Positions 42,680 through 50,563 of a stretch of DNA of 54,552 nt are shown piece by piece. The notes beneath the pieces were generated by a model. It was not told where the DNA came from. It made no database searches and was given only the letters and a program-made list of their open reading frames with translations. The stretch lies in the NCBI RefSeq assembly GCF_937859865.1, contig NZ_CALMAT010000018.1, forward strand, positions 68,218-122,769, written 5' to 3'. The translations under genes and the position numbers were made by a program. Within the stretch, counting starts at the first letter, position 1, and each line of letters begins with the position of its first letter. The stretch comes from an uncultured Mucilaginibacter sp. (GTDB lineage: Bacteria; Bacteroidota; Bacteroidia; Sphingobacteriales; Sphingobacteriaceae).

Positions 42680-43447
42680 ATGCAGATTGACGCTGAAAGA
42701 TTGAAGAAAGTAAAAAGTATTTTAGTTACGCTACCTAAACCCGATTCAGATAAAAACCCATATACAGAATTGGCCAAAAAATACAATTTAAAAATTGATT
42801 TTCGGTCTTTTATCCATGTAGAAGGCGTACCGGCCAGAGAATTCCGAAAAGAAAAAATTGCTTTGGGCGATTTTACTGCCGTGATTTTTGCCAGCCGCAA
42901 CGCTGCCGATCATTTTTTCAGGATTTGTGAAGAGATGCGTTTTGAGGTTCCGGTAGAGATGAAATACTTTTGCCTTTCGGAAACTATTGCGCTTTACCTG
43001 CAAAAATACATCCAGTACCGAAAACGAAAAATATTTTTTGGCAAGCAAACCGCGGCAGACCTGGCCGAGGTTTTAAAAAAGCACACCAACGAAAAGTTTT
43101 TGTATCCATGCTCTGATGTGGCGGCGGAAGAAACGCAAAAGTTTTTGCAAAGCAACGGCTATAATTTTACACCTGCCGTTTTGTTTCGCACGGTTTGCAG
43201 CGACCTATCTGACCTGGCAGACGTTTTTTACGACATCATTGCTTTTTTTAGCCCTTCCAGTGTCCAGTCGCTCTATAAAAACTTTCCCGATTTCGAACAA
43301 AAACACACACGCATAGCCGCTTACGGCGCTACTACCCATAAAGCAGCCATCGAAAAAGGGCTGGTCCTGGACATCCCAGCACCAGTTCCGGAGGCACCAT
43401 CCATGACGATGGCGATCGAGCAGTATATAAAACAGGCCAACAAATAA
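42680..43447 (+). CDS. hemD: Uroporphyrinogen-III synthase
   Basis: The 255-residue protein has the divergent two-lobed fold of HemD: SILVTLPKPDSDKNPYTEL at the start, VIFASRNAADHFFRICEEM, then NEKFLYPCSDVAAEETQKFL and the C-terminal FFSPSSVQSLYKNFPDFEQK with AAYGATTHKAAIEKGLV. It closes and flips hydroxymethylbilane in the tetrapyrrole pathway, giving B12 or heme precursors. HemD varies greatly, so the call rests on the SR/N-A and SPS-V motifs. It follows the DUF4271 gene closely. Confidence 0.88.
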   Translation: MQIDAERLKKVKSILVTLPKPDSDKNPYTELAKKYNLKIDFRSFIHVEGVPAREFRKEKIALGDFTAVIFASRNAADHFFRICEEMRFEVPVEMKYFCLSETIALYLQKYIQYRKRKIFFGKQTAADLAEVLKKHTNEKFLYPCSDVAAEETQKFLQSNGYNFTPAVLFRTVCSDLSDLADVFYDIIAFFSPSSVQSLYKNFPDFEQKHTRIAAYGATTHKAAIEKGLVLDIPAPVPEAPSMTMAIEQYIKQANK

Positions 43448-43743
43448 AATAATTTTTGTTTGTTGCAGTTATTAATGCAAACCATATAATTTACGAAACT
43501 TTAGCTTCCAAACCTGCGTAAAGAAATCAAAAAACCATGCTGTTTTTATGCACTAAAAATGTGTATAGCTGTCAATATTTAATTTTCATCATATTAGTAT
43601 TGCAAGGATGAATAGTTTGGTTAATTTTATAACGATAAAATATTTTTTTGTGATGAAAAAAATAGCATCAGTAGAAAATATTTTACCTTAAATTTAGTTA
43701 TTGCATTAATTTTAACCGAGTTGTTTATACTTTGGATTTGAAA
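43448..43743. other. Control region upstream of gldK
   Basis: The 296-base AT-rich spacer holds no gene. It has a variant repeat, ATGCTGTTTTTAT at 43537-43549, and several near-matches to TAnnTTTG (such as TATACTTTGG near 43727), none exact. It probably contains the gld promoter. Confidence 0.45.
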
Positions 43744-45096
43744 ATGAAAAACTTTTATTTTGGTGTATTAGGCTTATTGGTGCTTTCTGTTTTAAACAGT
43801 TGCAAAACCTCCGGAGGCGACAGGGGCGAGGTAAGGGGTGTTTCCGGGAAAGCTTTTAAACAAGAACAGCCTTACGGGATGGTTTATATTCCAGGCGGCA
43901 GTTTTTTGATGGGCCAAACCGATCAGGACGTAACTTTTGCCCAAACTGCCCAGAACAAACAAGTTACGGTTTCTCCGTTTTTTATGGACGAGACCGAAAC
44001 TTCCAATGCCAAATACAAAGAATTTGTAAACCAGGTGCGCGATTCTATCGCCATCACCAATTACCTGCAAGACGATAAATACTACTACAAACCAGGCGGC
44101 AAAAACGCCAAGCCCGACCCAAGCGGCAAAAAATACATCAACTGGAATTACGTAGCTAAAAACCCGGTTTTTAACGGCGGCAGGGGAAAAGGTAAGGCAG
44201 GTGCTGCTGCAAGTGCCAATCAATCTAAATTACAAGGCATGTATTACCAGGGCGATGACCGCATTTTTGATAAAAACGAAATTGACGTTCGCTTATTAAA
44301 ATACAATTACGCCTTGATGGTTTTGCGCGAAGCATCCAACAACCGTTTCGACAAAACAAAAAGACGTTCAGATTTTATTTTGCGGGATACCGTTCCTGTA
44401 TATCCCGATACTTTATGTTGGTTAAACGATTTTTCTTATGCGGCCAACGAGCCAATGGTACAAGGTTATTTTTCGCACCCGGCTTATTTAAACTATCCGG
44501 TAGTTGGTGTTACCTGGCGCCAGGTTCGTGCTTATACCGTTTGGCGTGGCCGTTATAACGATGCGTATAAAGATGCGCGCGGTATTCCTCACCGTCAGCC
44601 TTATGAATTACCAACCGAAGCAGAATTTGAATATGCAGCACGCGGTGGCCGGATTGGTAACGATTATCCTTGGGGCGGCCCGTATATCAAAAATTCTAAA
44701 GGTTGTTTATTGGCCAACTTTAAACCCGGCCGTGGCGATTATGCCTCCGATGGCGGTTATTATACGGTAAGCGTGCACTCTTATTTTCCAAATGATTTCG
44801 GCTTGTACAATATGGCCGGAAACGTAGCAGAATGGACAGCTTCTGCTTATGATGAAGCTGCTTCTACTTTTGTGCACGATATGAGCCCGACTTTTAACTA
44901 CGAAGCTAAAGCAAGCGATCCGGAAGTGTTGAAACGCAAAGTGGTGCGCGGCGGCTCTTGGAAAGATATTGGCTACTTCCTCCAAAACTCTACCCGCGGT
45001 TATGAATATCAGGATACTGCAAAATCTTACATTGGTTTCCGCTGCGTAACCCATTTCCTGGGCAGGGACATCAAAGACAAACGCTCTAACTACTAA
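43744..45096 (+). CDS. gldK: Type IX secretion outer-membrane lipoprotein GldK (PorK)
   Basis: The 450-residue protein has a lipoprotein signal (MKNFYFGVLGLLVLSVLNSC, cysteine 20), and a formylglycine-generating-enzyme-like domain: GMVYIPGGSFLMGQTDQD, FFMDETETSNAKYKEFVNQ, PVVGVTWRQVRAYTVWRG, YELPTEAEFEYAARGG, NMAGNVAEWTASAYDE and RGGSWKDIGYFLQNSTR. This is GldK, which forms a periplasmic ring with GldN at the outer membrane. I chose the ATG at 43744 over upstream TTG codons because the lipoprotein signal begins there. It is followed by gldL, gldM and gldN in the standard order. Confidence 0.96.
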   Translation: MKNFYFGVLGLLVLSVLNSCKTSGGDRGEVRGVSGKAFKQEQPYGMVYIPGGSFLMGQTDQDVTFAQTAQNKQVTVSPFFMDETETSNAKYKEFVNQVRDSIAITNYLQDDKYYYKPGGKNAKPDPSGKKYINWNYVAKNPVFNGGRGKGKAGAAASANQSKLQGMYYQGDDRIFDKNEIDVRLLKYNYALMVLREASNNRFDKTKRRSDFILRDTVPVYPDTLCWLNDFSYAANEPMVQGYFSHPAYLNYPVVGVTWRQVRAYTVWRGRYNDAYKDARGIPHRQPYELPTEAEFEYAARGGRIGNDYPWGGPYIKNSKGCLLANFKPGRGDYASDGGYYTVSVHSYFPNDFGLYNMAGNVAEWTASAYDEAASTFVHDMSPTFNYEAKASDPEVLKRKVVRGGSWKDIGYFLQNSTRGYEYQDTAKSYIGFRCVTHFLGRDIKDKRSNY

Positions 45097-45146
45097 TTGA
45101 ACTATTATATCATCTACGTTTAAAAACAAAAACTATTAAAACTACT

Positions 45147-45959
45147 ATGGCTGTAAAGAAAAAATTCGACTGGTTGCACACAGCAATTTCTTGGGGGGCA
45201 AGCGTCGTAATTGTGGGTGCGTTATTTAAAATCCTTCACTTAGGCGGAATTTATGGTAACATTATGATTGGATTGGGACTGGGTGTTGAAGCGTTCCTGT
45301 TTTTTTTAACAGGATTTTTTCCACCGGCAAAAGATCCGGCTTGGGAAAGAGTTTATCCTGAACTAAGCGAAGATTTCACAGGCGAAATGCCAAAGGTGTC
45401 TGCCCGTCCTACACAGGCCGTTGCTGCTCCGGTACAATCAACTGCTGCTTTGGATAAAATGCTGGCCGATGCAAAAATCGGCCCGGAATTGATTTCCAGT
45501 TTAGGCAACGGATTAAGGACATTTGGCGATAAAGTATCAACGATTTCTAACGTTGCCGATGCGGGCGCTGCTACCAATGAGTTTGCTGCTAAATTGAAAA
45601 CTGCTGCTTCAGGTTATGATAAATTGAGTGTTTCTTTTGAGAAAGCTTCGGCAAACCTGAACGAAATGGCAAATTCTAACATTGATTCTAAAGCTTACCA
45701 CGACCAGGTAAACAACCTGGCCAAAAATTTATCTGCCTTAAACGCAGTATATGAGCTGGAGCTGCAGGATTCGAGCGCACACCTGAAATCAATGAACAAG
45801 TTTTACCAAAATGTTTCTTTAACGATGCAAAACTTTAACGAATCATTAGACGATTCTAAAGCTTTCAAAGAAGAAGTAGGTCGCTTGGCAAAAAACCTGT
45901 CTTCTTTAAATAACATTTATGGAAACATGTTATCAGCGATGAACCAGCCTCGTTCCTAA
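45147..45959 (+). CDS. gldL: Gliding/T9SS inner-membrane motor protein GldL (PorL)
   Basis: The 270-residue protein has two N-terminal membrane spans (SWGASVVIVGALFKILHLGG and GLGLGVEAFLFFLTGFF, about residues 13-62) with the key conserved glutamate in the second (GVEAF). The remaining cytoplasmic part is helical, with two similar repeats near the end (YHDQVNNLAKNLSALNAVYE and FKEEVGRLAKNLSSLNNIYG). GldL with GldM forms the proton-driven motor of the type IX system. It is 50 bases after gldK and 46 before gldM. Confidence 0.95.
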   Translation: MAVKKKFDWLHTAISWGASVVIVGALFKILHLGGIYGNIMIGLGLGVEAFLFFLTGFFPPAKDPAWERVYPELSEDFTGEMPKVSARPTQAVAAPVQSTAALDKMLADAKIGPELISSLGNGLRTFGDKVSTISNVADAGAATNEFAAKLKTAASGYDKLSVSFEKASANLNEMANSNIDSKAYHDQVNNLAKNLSALNAVYELELQDSSAHLKSMNKFYQNVSLTMQNFNESLDDSKAFKEEVGRLAKNLSSLNNIYGNMLSAMNQPRS

Positions 45960-46005
45960 ACAAATTATAACATAAATACTACACCAATAGATAAAACAAT
46001 AGCAA

Positions 46006-47541
46006 ATGGCTGGAGGTAAGGAAACGACAAGGCAGCGGATGATCAATATCATGTATTTGGTATTGCTTGCGATGCTGGCCTTGAATGTCTCGGACACAAT
46101 TTTAAATGCATTTAAAAATATAAACGACAGTTTAAATACTTCTAAAAACAATGTAAACAACAGCGTTAACCAATTATTCACTTCTTTTGAAAACACCAAA
46201 CTGAAAGAGGAGCCACAACGGGCAAAGCCGATTTACGATAAAGCGGTGCAAGCCCGGGCAATAGCAGAAGATTTAAATAATTATATAGAAAAAATTAAAG
46301 ATCATTTTGTTAAAGCCGGACAAGGTTATAGCGAAGAATCAGGCGATTTGGTTGAAAGGGCAAATTTGGATATTTCTCCGGGCTACATGGTTAACCAGGG
46401 CGAAGGTTTAAAGCTGAAAAACAAGATCAATGAAACTCGTGAGAAATTAATTGCATTGGTTGACCCAAAAGACCGCGCAGGGTTAACCTTTTCTTTAGAA
46501 GCACAGGATCCTGTAAAATCAGTTGAATGCAAAAAAAGATGGGAAGAGATTAATTTTGGCGAAGGCACACCGCTTACTGCTTCAATGACGGTTTTAACAA
46601 AAATCCAAACGGACACCAAAAATGCCGAGTCGGACGTGGTTAAAAGGATTTTTGGAAAAATGGATCAGGCAGTAGTTAACCTGGATCAGTTTTCAGCTGT
46701 TGCAGTAGCGCCAAGCAGTTATGTAGTTGCCGGCCAGCCTTATACTGCCGAAGTGTTTTTAACAGCATCAGATTCTAAATCAAACCCGGATATTGCAGTA
46801 AACGGCGCCAAATTATCAACAGCAGCAGGCAGGGGAAAATATACGGTAAGTACGGCTCGTGAAGGTGTTTATACCTGGGTGGGCAGCATTAGGGTAAAAC
46901 AGAACGACGGTACGATAAAAGAGTACAAAACTGCTCCACAAACCTATCAGGTTGCACGGCCTTCAGCGGTAGTTTCCCCGGATAAAATGAATGTGTTGTA
47001 TGTTGGCGTTCCTAACCCGGTTTCGGTTTCGGCCCCTGGTATTGCTAAAGAAAAACTGCATTTAAGCATCAGCGGCGGTTCTATTAGTGGTTCTGCCGGA
47101 AAATTTACAGCTACGGTTTCTTCACCTGGAACTACGGCTAAAATCACGGTTTCCGGCGAAACCTCTCCCGGTAAAACCCAGGTTTTAGGTGTTCAGGAAT
47201 TTCGCGTAAAAAGAATCCCTGACCCAAAAGCACAATTTGCCGGTAAGAGCAGTGGTGCAGTTGCAGCAGGAAATATCAAAGCGCAAGATAGGGTTTTTGC
47301 AAGGTTGGAGAATTTTGATTTTGATGCTAAATTTAATGTTACCCGTTTTTCGTTAACGGTTATTAAGCCCCGGCAGGATGCGATTACCACTTCCGGTACT
47401 GGAAGCGAACTTTCCGGTGCCATGAAGTCGTCCTTGGCTACGATTACGCCTGGCTCGCGTGTGATTTTTGATAATATTATTGCTGTTGGCCCAGATGGTA
47501 CGCAACGTGGTTTAGACCCAATTTCATTGATTGCAAATTAA
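46006..47541 (+). CDS. gldM: Gliding/T9SS motor shaft protein GldM (PorM)
   Basis: The 511-residue protein has one N-terminal inner-membrane span (MINIMYLVLLAMLALNVSDT, about residues 12-31) and a long periplasmic portion with four domains: a helical D1 (about 35-215), and beta domains D2 to D4, with KPTYQVARPSAVVSPDKMNV-like linkers. It contacts GldL in the membrane and GldK/GldN at the outer membrane. Length matches GldM. It is followed by gldN seven bases after its stop. Confidence 0.95.
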   Translation: MAGGKETTRQRMINIMYLVLLAMLALNVSDTILNAFKNINDSLNTSKNNVNNSVNQLFTSFENTKLKEEPQRAKPIYDKAVQARAIAEDLNNYIEKIKDHFVKAGQGYSEESGDLVERANLDISPGYMVNQGEGLKLKNKINETREKLIALVDPKDRAGLTFSLEAQDPVKSVECKKRWEEINFGEGTPLTASMTVLTKIQTDTKNAESDVVKRIFGKMDQAVVNLDQFSAVAVAPSSYVVAGQPYTAEVFLTASDSKSNPDIAVNGAKLSTAAGRGKYTVSTAREGVYTWVGSIRVKQNDGTIKEYKTAPQTYQVARPSAVVSPDKMNVLYVGVPNPVSVSAPGIAKEKLHLSISGGSISGSAGKFTATVSSPGTTAKITVSGETSPGKTQVLGVQEFRVKRIPDPKAQFAGKSSGAVAAGNIKAQDRVFARLENFDFDAKFNVTRFSLTVIKPRQDAITTSGTGSELSGAMKSSLATITPGSRVIFDNIIAVGPDGTQRGLDPISLIAN

Positions 47542-47548
47542 AAAAAGG

Positions 47549-48502
47549 ATGAAAAGGAACCTGGTTATTTTAGTTTTATGCCTGCTGTATGTAAGTTCTT
47601 TCGCACAAACGCGCAGGAGAACGGCTACCCGAAGGACTACGCCTAAAAAGCAAACTGCAGCTGCTGCCAAATCTCAGGCGTTGGTAGATACTAATAATGT
47701 TAAGGCTTTTGTGCGTCCGCCGGATGGCTATTACAAACCACAGGACGGCTATTACAAAAAGACCAGCATTCTCAACGCAAAGGTTACGCCTTACCAATAT
47801 TTGCGCGAAGCTGACGTTGCGTTTGCAAAAAGGGTTTGGCGTGAAATTGACGTTCGCGAACGGATGAACCAGTATTTAGCTTCACCAAAAGCACGTTTGA
47901 TTGATATTTTGATGGATGCGATTGAAAAAGGCGAATTGAATGCTTATGATGCTTCCCCAAGTAAAGGCGACCCGAACGGTGATGAATTTTCTGCCTTGTT
48001 GAAACCAAAACAAGCAATGGCAAAAATGGCAGACAGTGTAATGATTGATACTTTTGATAAAAACACCGGTGAAAAAACAGGTTCCAGAATGCAAATGGGC
48101 GAGTTTAACCCAGACAGTGTTGTAAAGTTCAGGATTAAAGAAGATTGGATTTTTGATAAACAACGCTCTGTTTTTGAACCGCGGATTATTGGTATTGCGC
48201 CGTTGATTAGAGTGCGTGCAGGCGGGTTAAGCTTAGATTACCAGCCGGCTTTTTGGATCTACTTCCCGGAGGCGAGAAATATTTTGGTAACCAAAGAAGC
48301 AGTTAACCGCCACAACGATGCAACCGGTTTAAGCTTTGATGATATTTTTATGAAGCGAATTTTTTCCAGTTACATTGTAAAAGAATCTAACGATAAAGAT
48401 GAACGGATTAAAGATTACGCACAAGGAATTGACAAACTGTACGAATCGGAAAAGATCAAAAAATCTTTGCTGAACTACGAACAGGATTTGTGGCAGTATT
48501 AA
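47549..48502 (+). CDS. gldN: Gliding/T9SS outer-ring protein GldN (PorN)
   Basis: The 317-residue protein has a signal peptide (MKRNLVILVLCLLYVSSFAQ), then a basic and low-complexity region, and the GldN domain (VAFAKRVWREIDVRERMNQY, MEFKIKEDWIFDKQR-like VVKFRIKEDWIFDKQRSVFE, and DIFMKRIFSSYIVKESNDKD). The ATG at 47549 is preferred over a TTG at 47531 inside gldM. Its last eight or so codons and stop have a decayed copy at 48626-48653, part of a local tandem duplication. A terminator follows. Confidence 0.95.
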   Translation: MKRNLVILVLCLLYVSSFAQTRRRTATRRTTPKKQTAAAAKSQALVDTNNVKAFVRPPDGYYKPQDGYYKKTSILNAKVTPYQYLREADVAFAKRVWREIDVRERMNQYLASPKARLIDILMDAIEKGELNAYDASPSKGDPNGDEFSALLKPKQAMAKMADSVMIDTFDKNTGEKTGSRMQMGEFNPDSVVKFRIKEDWIFDKQRSVFEPRIIGIAPLIRVRAGGLSLDYQPAFWIYFPEARNILVTKEAVNRHNDATGLSFDDIFMKRIFSSYIVKESNDKDERIKDYAQGIDKLYESEKIKKSLLNYEQDLWQY

Positions 48503-48519
48503 CACACCAATTTTTACCT

Positions 48520-48533
48520 GATAAAAGAAGCAT
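48520..48533 (+). repeat. Window-wide repeat in duplicated unit 1
   Basis: GATAAAAGAAGCAT, preceded by ACACCAATTTTTACCT as in several solo copies. Confidence 0.9.
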
Positions 48534-48566
48534 TAGCCCTGCAAGATTATTCTTGCGGGGCTTTTT
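48534..48566. terminator. Terminator after gldN
   Basis: GCCCTGCAAG pairs with CTTGCGGGGC (one wobble pair) around ATTATT and is followed by TTTTTCTT. It ends the gld operon. Confidence 0.85.
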
Positions 48567-48670
48567 CTTGTACCAAAAATTATGGGTTGCCAAAGCTTGT
48601 TTGCCGTTTACAACATCCTTTAATATTACAAACGGGATTTTTGGGTTTGCTAACACACCAATTTTTACCC

Positions 48671-48684
48671 GATAAAAGAAGCAT
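48671..48684 (+). repeat. Window-wide repeat in duplicated unit 2
   Basis: A second exact copy, in the duplicated unit, 12 bases before the uvrC stop. Confidence 0.9.
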
Positions 48685-48685
48685 C

Positions 48686-48716
48686 GCCCTGCAAGATTAC
48701 TCTTGCGGGGCTTTTT
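48686..48716. terminator. Second terminator-like hairpin overlapping the end of uvrC
   Basis: GCCCTGCAAG and CTTGCGGGGC again pair, but the loop now contains the uvrC stop codon, so the hairpin includes its last codons. The plus-strand T run is retained from the duplicate. Confidence 0.75.
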
Positions 48717-50517
48717 CTTGTACAAAAAAATCGTGAATGGCTAAAGCTTGTTTGCTGTTTACCACTTCCATCAACAGCTCTTGCGAAGCTTCGCGTACTC
48801 TTTTTACCGACTTAAAATAGGTGAGCAATTTATCAGCCGTAGTTTTACCAATTCCCGGAATGTTTTCCAATTCGGTAGCTATCGTTGCTTTATTGCGTTT
48901 TTTACGATGTGCGGTGATACCAAAACGGTGTGCTTCGTCCCGCAATTGCTGGATGATTTTTAACGTTTCCGATTTTTTGTCTAAGTACATCGGGTATTGG
49001 TCGCCGGGATAATACAATTCTTCCAGCCGTTTTGCGATACCAATGATGGTTACTTTTTTATCAATATCCAGCTTTTTTAAAGCTTTTACCGAAGATGAAA
49101 GCTGCCCTTTTCCACCATCAATGATAATGAGTTGCGGCAATTCCTGGTTTTCTTCCAGCAAACGTTTGTAACGCCGATAAACGGCTTCTTCCATCGTGGC
49201 AAAATCGTTCGGGCCTTCTACTGTTTTTACGTTAAAAAAACGGTAATCTTTTTTGGAAGGCTTTCCGTCCCGGAAAACCACAATGGCCGAAACCGGGAAA
49301 GAACCTTGGAAGTTAGAGTTATCAAAACATTCGATATGCCGCGGCAATTGGTTCAAACGCAAATCTTTCATCATTTGCGTCAACAAACGCTCCGTCCTGA
49401 CTTCGGGGTTTAATTTCTCGTACTGGTCAATTTTTCCGCGTTTAAAAAACTGCACATTCTTTTGCGACAAATCAAGCAGTTTCTTCTTTTCGCCCAGCTT
49501 TGGAACGGTAAAACGGATGTTGGAACCTTCATCAACCGTAATATCAAACGGAACAATAACTTCTTTTGAAGTGCTGTTGTAACGCGTACGAAATTCGGAA
49601 ATGGCCAGAGTCAGCAATTCTTCATCCGTTTCGTCCAGGCGTTTTTTCAGTTCCAAAGTTTGTGTTTGAGTGATGACGCCGTTCATCACTTTCAAAAAGT
49701 TGACGAAAGCGTATTTTTCTTCGGAAGCAATACTGAAAACATCCACATCAGTAATCGAAGAATTAACCACGGTGGATTTGCTTTGGTAATTGTCCAGCAA
49801 TTCGAACTTTCTTTTCAGCTTGTGCGCCAACTCAAAATTCAGTTCCGCGATGGCCTGTTCCATTTGCTCTTTCAGTTGCTTTACAACGGAGCTTGTTTTA
49901 CCGTTCAAAATATCTTTAATTTCCTCGATGTTGCTTAAATAATCTTCGCCTGATTGGTATTTTTGGCAAGGGCCTTTGCAGTTTCCAAGTTGGTATTCCA
50001 AACAAACCTTAAATTTCCCGGCATCAATATTGGGTTCGGTAAGTGGCAGGTTACAAGTCCGCAGCGGATAAGTTTCCCGGATCAAATCCAAAATAGTATG
50101 CATCATGCTGATCGAGGCATATGGGCCCAGATATTTTGAACCATCTCGAATGATCCTTCTCGTCCAGTAAATACGCGGAAAAGGTTCATTTTTGATAACG
50201 ATCCACGGATACGTTTTATCGTCCTTCAGCAGCACGTTGTACCGCGGCTGGTGCTTTTTGATCAGGCTGTTTTCTAAAAGCCAGGCATCAATTTCGGTAT
50301 CAACAATGGTAAATGTGATTTTCCTGATCTTGGAAACCAGCACTTTCGTTTTGCCATTGCTGCTTAAAACATCTTTGTTAAAATAGGAACTGACCCGGTT
50401 TTTCAGGTCTTTGGCTTTGCCAATATAAATGATCGTGTTCTCGTCGTCCCAGTACTGGTAAACGCCGGGTTTGTGCGGAATCGCTTTTAATGCTTCCTTA
50501 TAATCGAAATTACTCAT
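48697..50517 (-). CDS. uvrC: Excinuclease ABC subunit C
   Basis: The 606-residue protein makes both incisions in nucleotide excision repair. Domains: GIY-YIG nuclease (GVYQYWDDENTIIYIGKAKD, about 18-90), a cysteine region (VCLEYQLGNCKGPC), the UVR UvrB-binding motif (EQMEQAIAELNFELAHKLKR), the RNase-H-like nuclease (IECFDNSNFQGSFPVSAIVV and LIIIDGGKGQL), and a C-terminal helix-hairpin-helix pair (ELENIPGIGKTTADKLLTYF). The ATG at 50517 is chosen over a TTG nine bases earlier. Its 3' end is inside a duplicated segment, and its stop lies in a terminator-like hairpin. Confidence 0.96.
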   Translation of the reverse strand: MSNFDYKEALKAIPHKPGVYQYWDDENTIIYIGKAKDLKNRVSSYFNKDVLSSNGKTKVLVSKIRKITFTIVDTEIDAWLLENSLIKKHQPRYNVLLKDDKTYPWIVIKNEPFPRIYWTRRIIRDGSKYLGPYASISMMHTILDLIRETYPLRTCNLPLTEPNIDAGKFKVCLEYQLGNCKGPCQKYQSGEDYLSNIEEIKDILNGKTSSVVKQLKEQMEQAIAELNFELAHKLKRKFELLDNYQSKSTVVNSSITDVDVFSIASEEKYAFVNFLKVMNGVITQTQTLELKKRLDETDEELLTLAISEFRTRYNSTSKEVIVPFDITVDEGSNIRFTVPKLGEKKKLLDLSQKNVQFFKRGKIDQYEKLNPEVRTERLLTQMMKDLRLNQLPRHIECFDNSNFQGSFPVSAIVVFRDGKPSKKDYRFFNVKTVEGPNDFATMEEAVYRRYKRLLEENQELPQLIIIDGGKGQLSSSVKALKKLDIDKKVTIIGIAKRLEELYYPGDQYPMYLDKKSETLKIIQQLRDEAHRFGITAHRKKRNKATIATELENIPGIGKTTADKLLTYFKSVKRVREASQELLMEVVNSKQALAIHDFFVQEKAPQE

Positions 50518-50529
50518 GCCCAACAACGC

Positions 50530-50543
50530 TTGCTTCTTTTATC
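50530..50543 (-). repeat. Near-copy of the window-wide repeat before uvrC
   Basis: TTGCTTCTTTTATC on the plus strand, one base off, between the PBP stop and the uvrC start. Confidence 0.75.
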
Positions 50544-50563
50544 GGTATAAAATTAGTAAACGC

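Larger units (their letters stand above)
48475..48770. repeat. Tandem duplication spanning the 3' tails of gldN and uvrC
   Basis: Two units of about 151 bases can be aligned: 48475-48625 and 48626 onward to about 48770. Each has a gldN-tail-like segment ending in TAACACACCAATTTTTACC, the window-wide repeat, a GCAAG terminator hairpin, and a uvrC-tail-like segment (AAAGCTTGTTTGC). The first unit's gldN tail and the second's uvrC tail are functional; the two inner copies are decayed and non-coding. Confidence 0.85.

Noticed and set aside
48456-48725. 89-residue minus-strand open frame overlapping the gldN-uvrC gap
   Set aside because: It is composed of the duplicated uvrC tail and repeat sequence; it has no independent start signal and is best explained as a shadow of the duplication.
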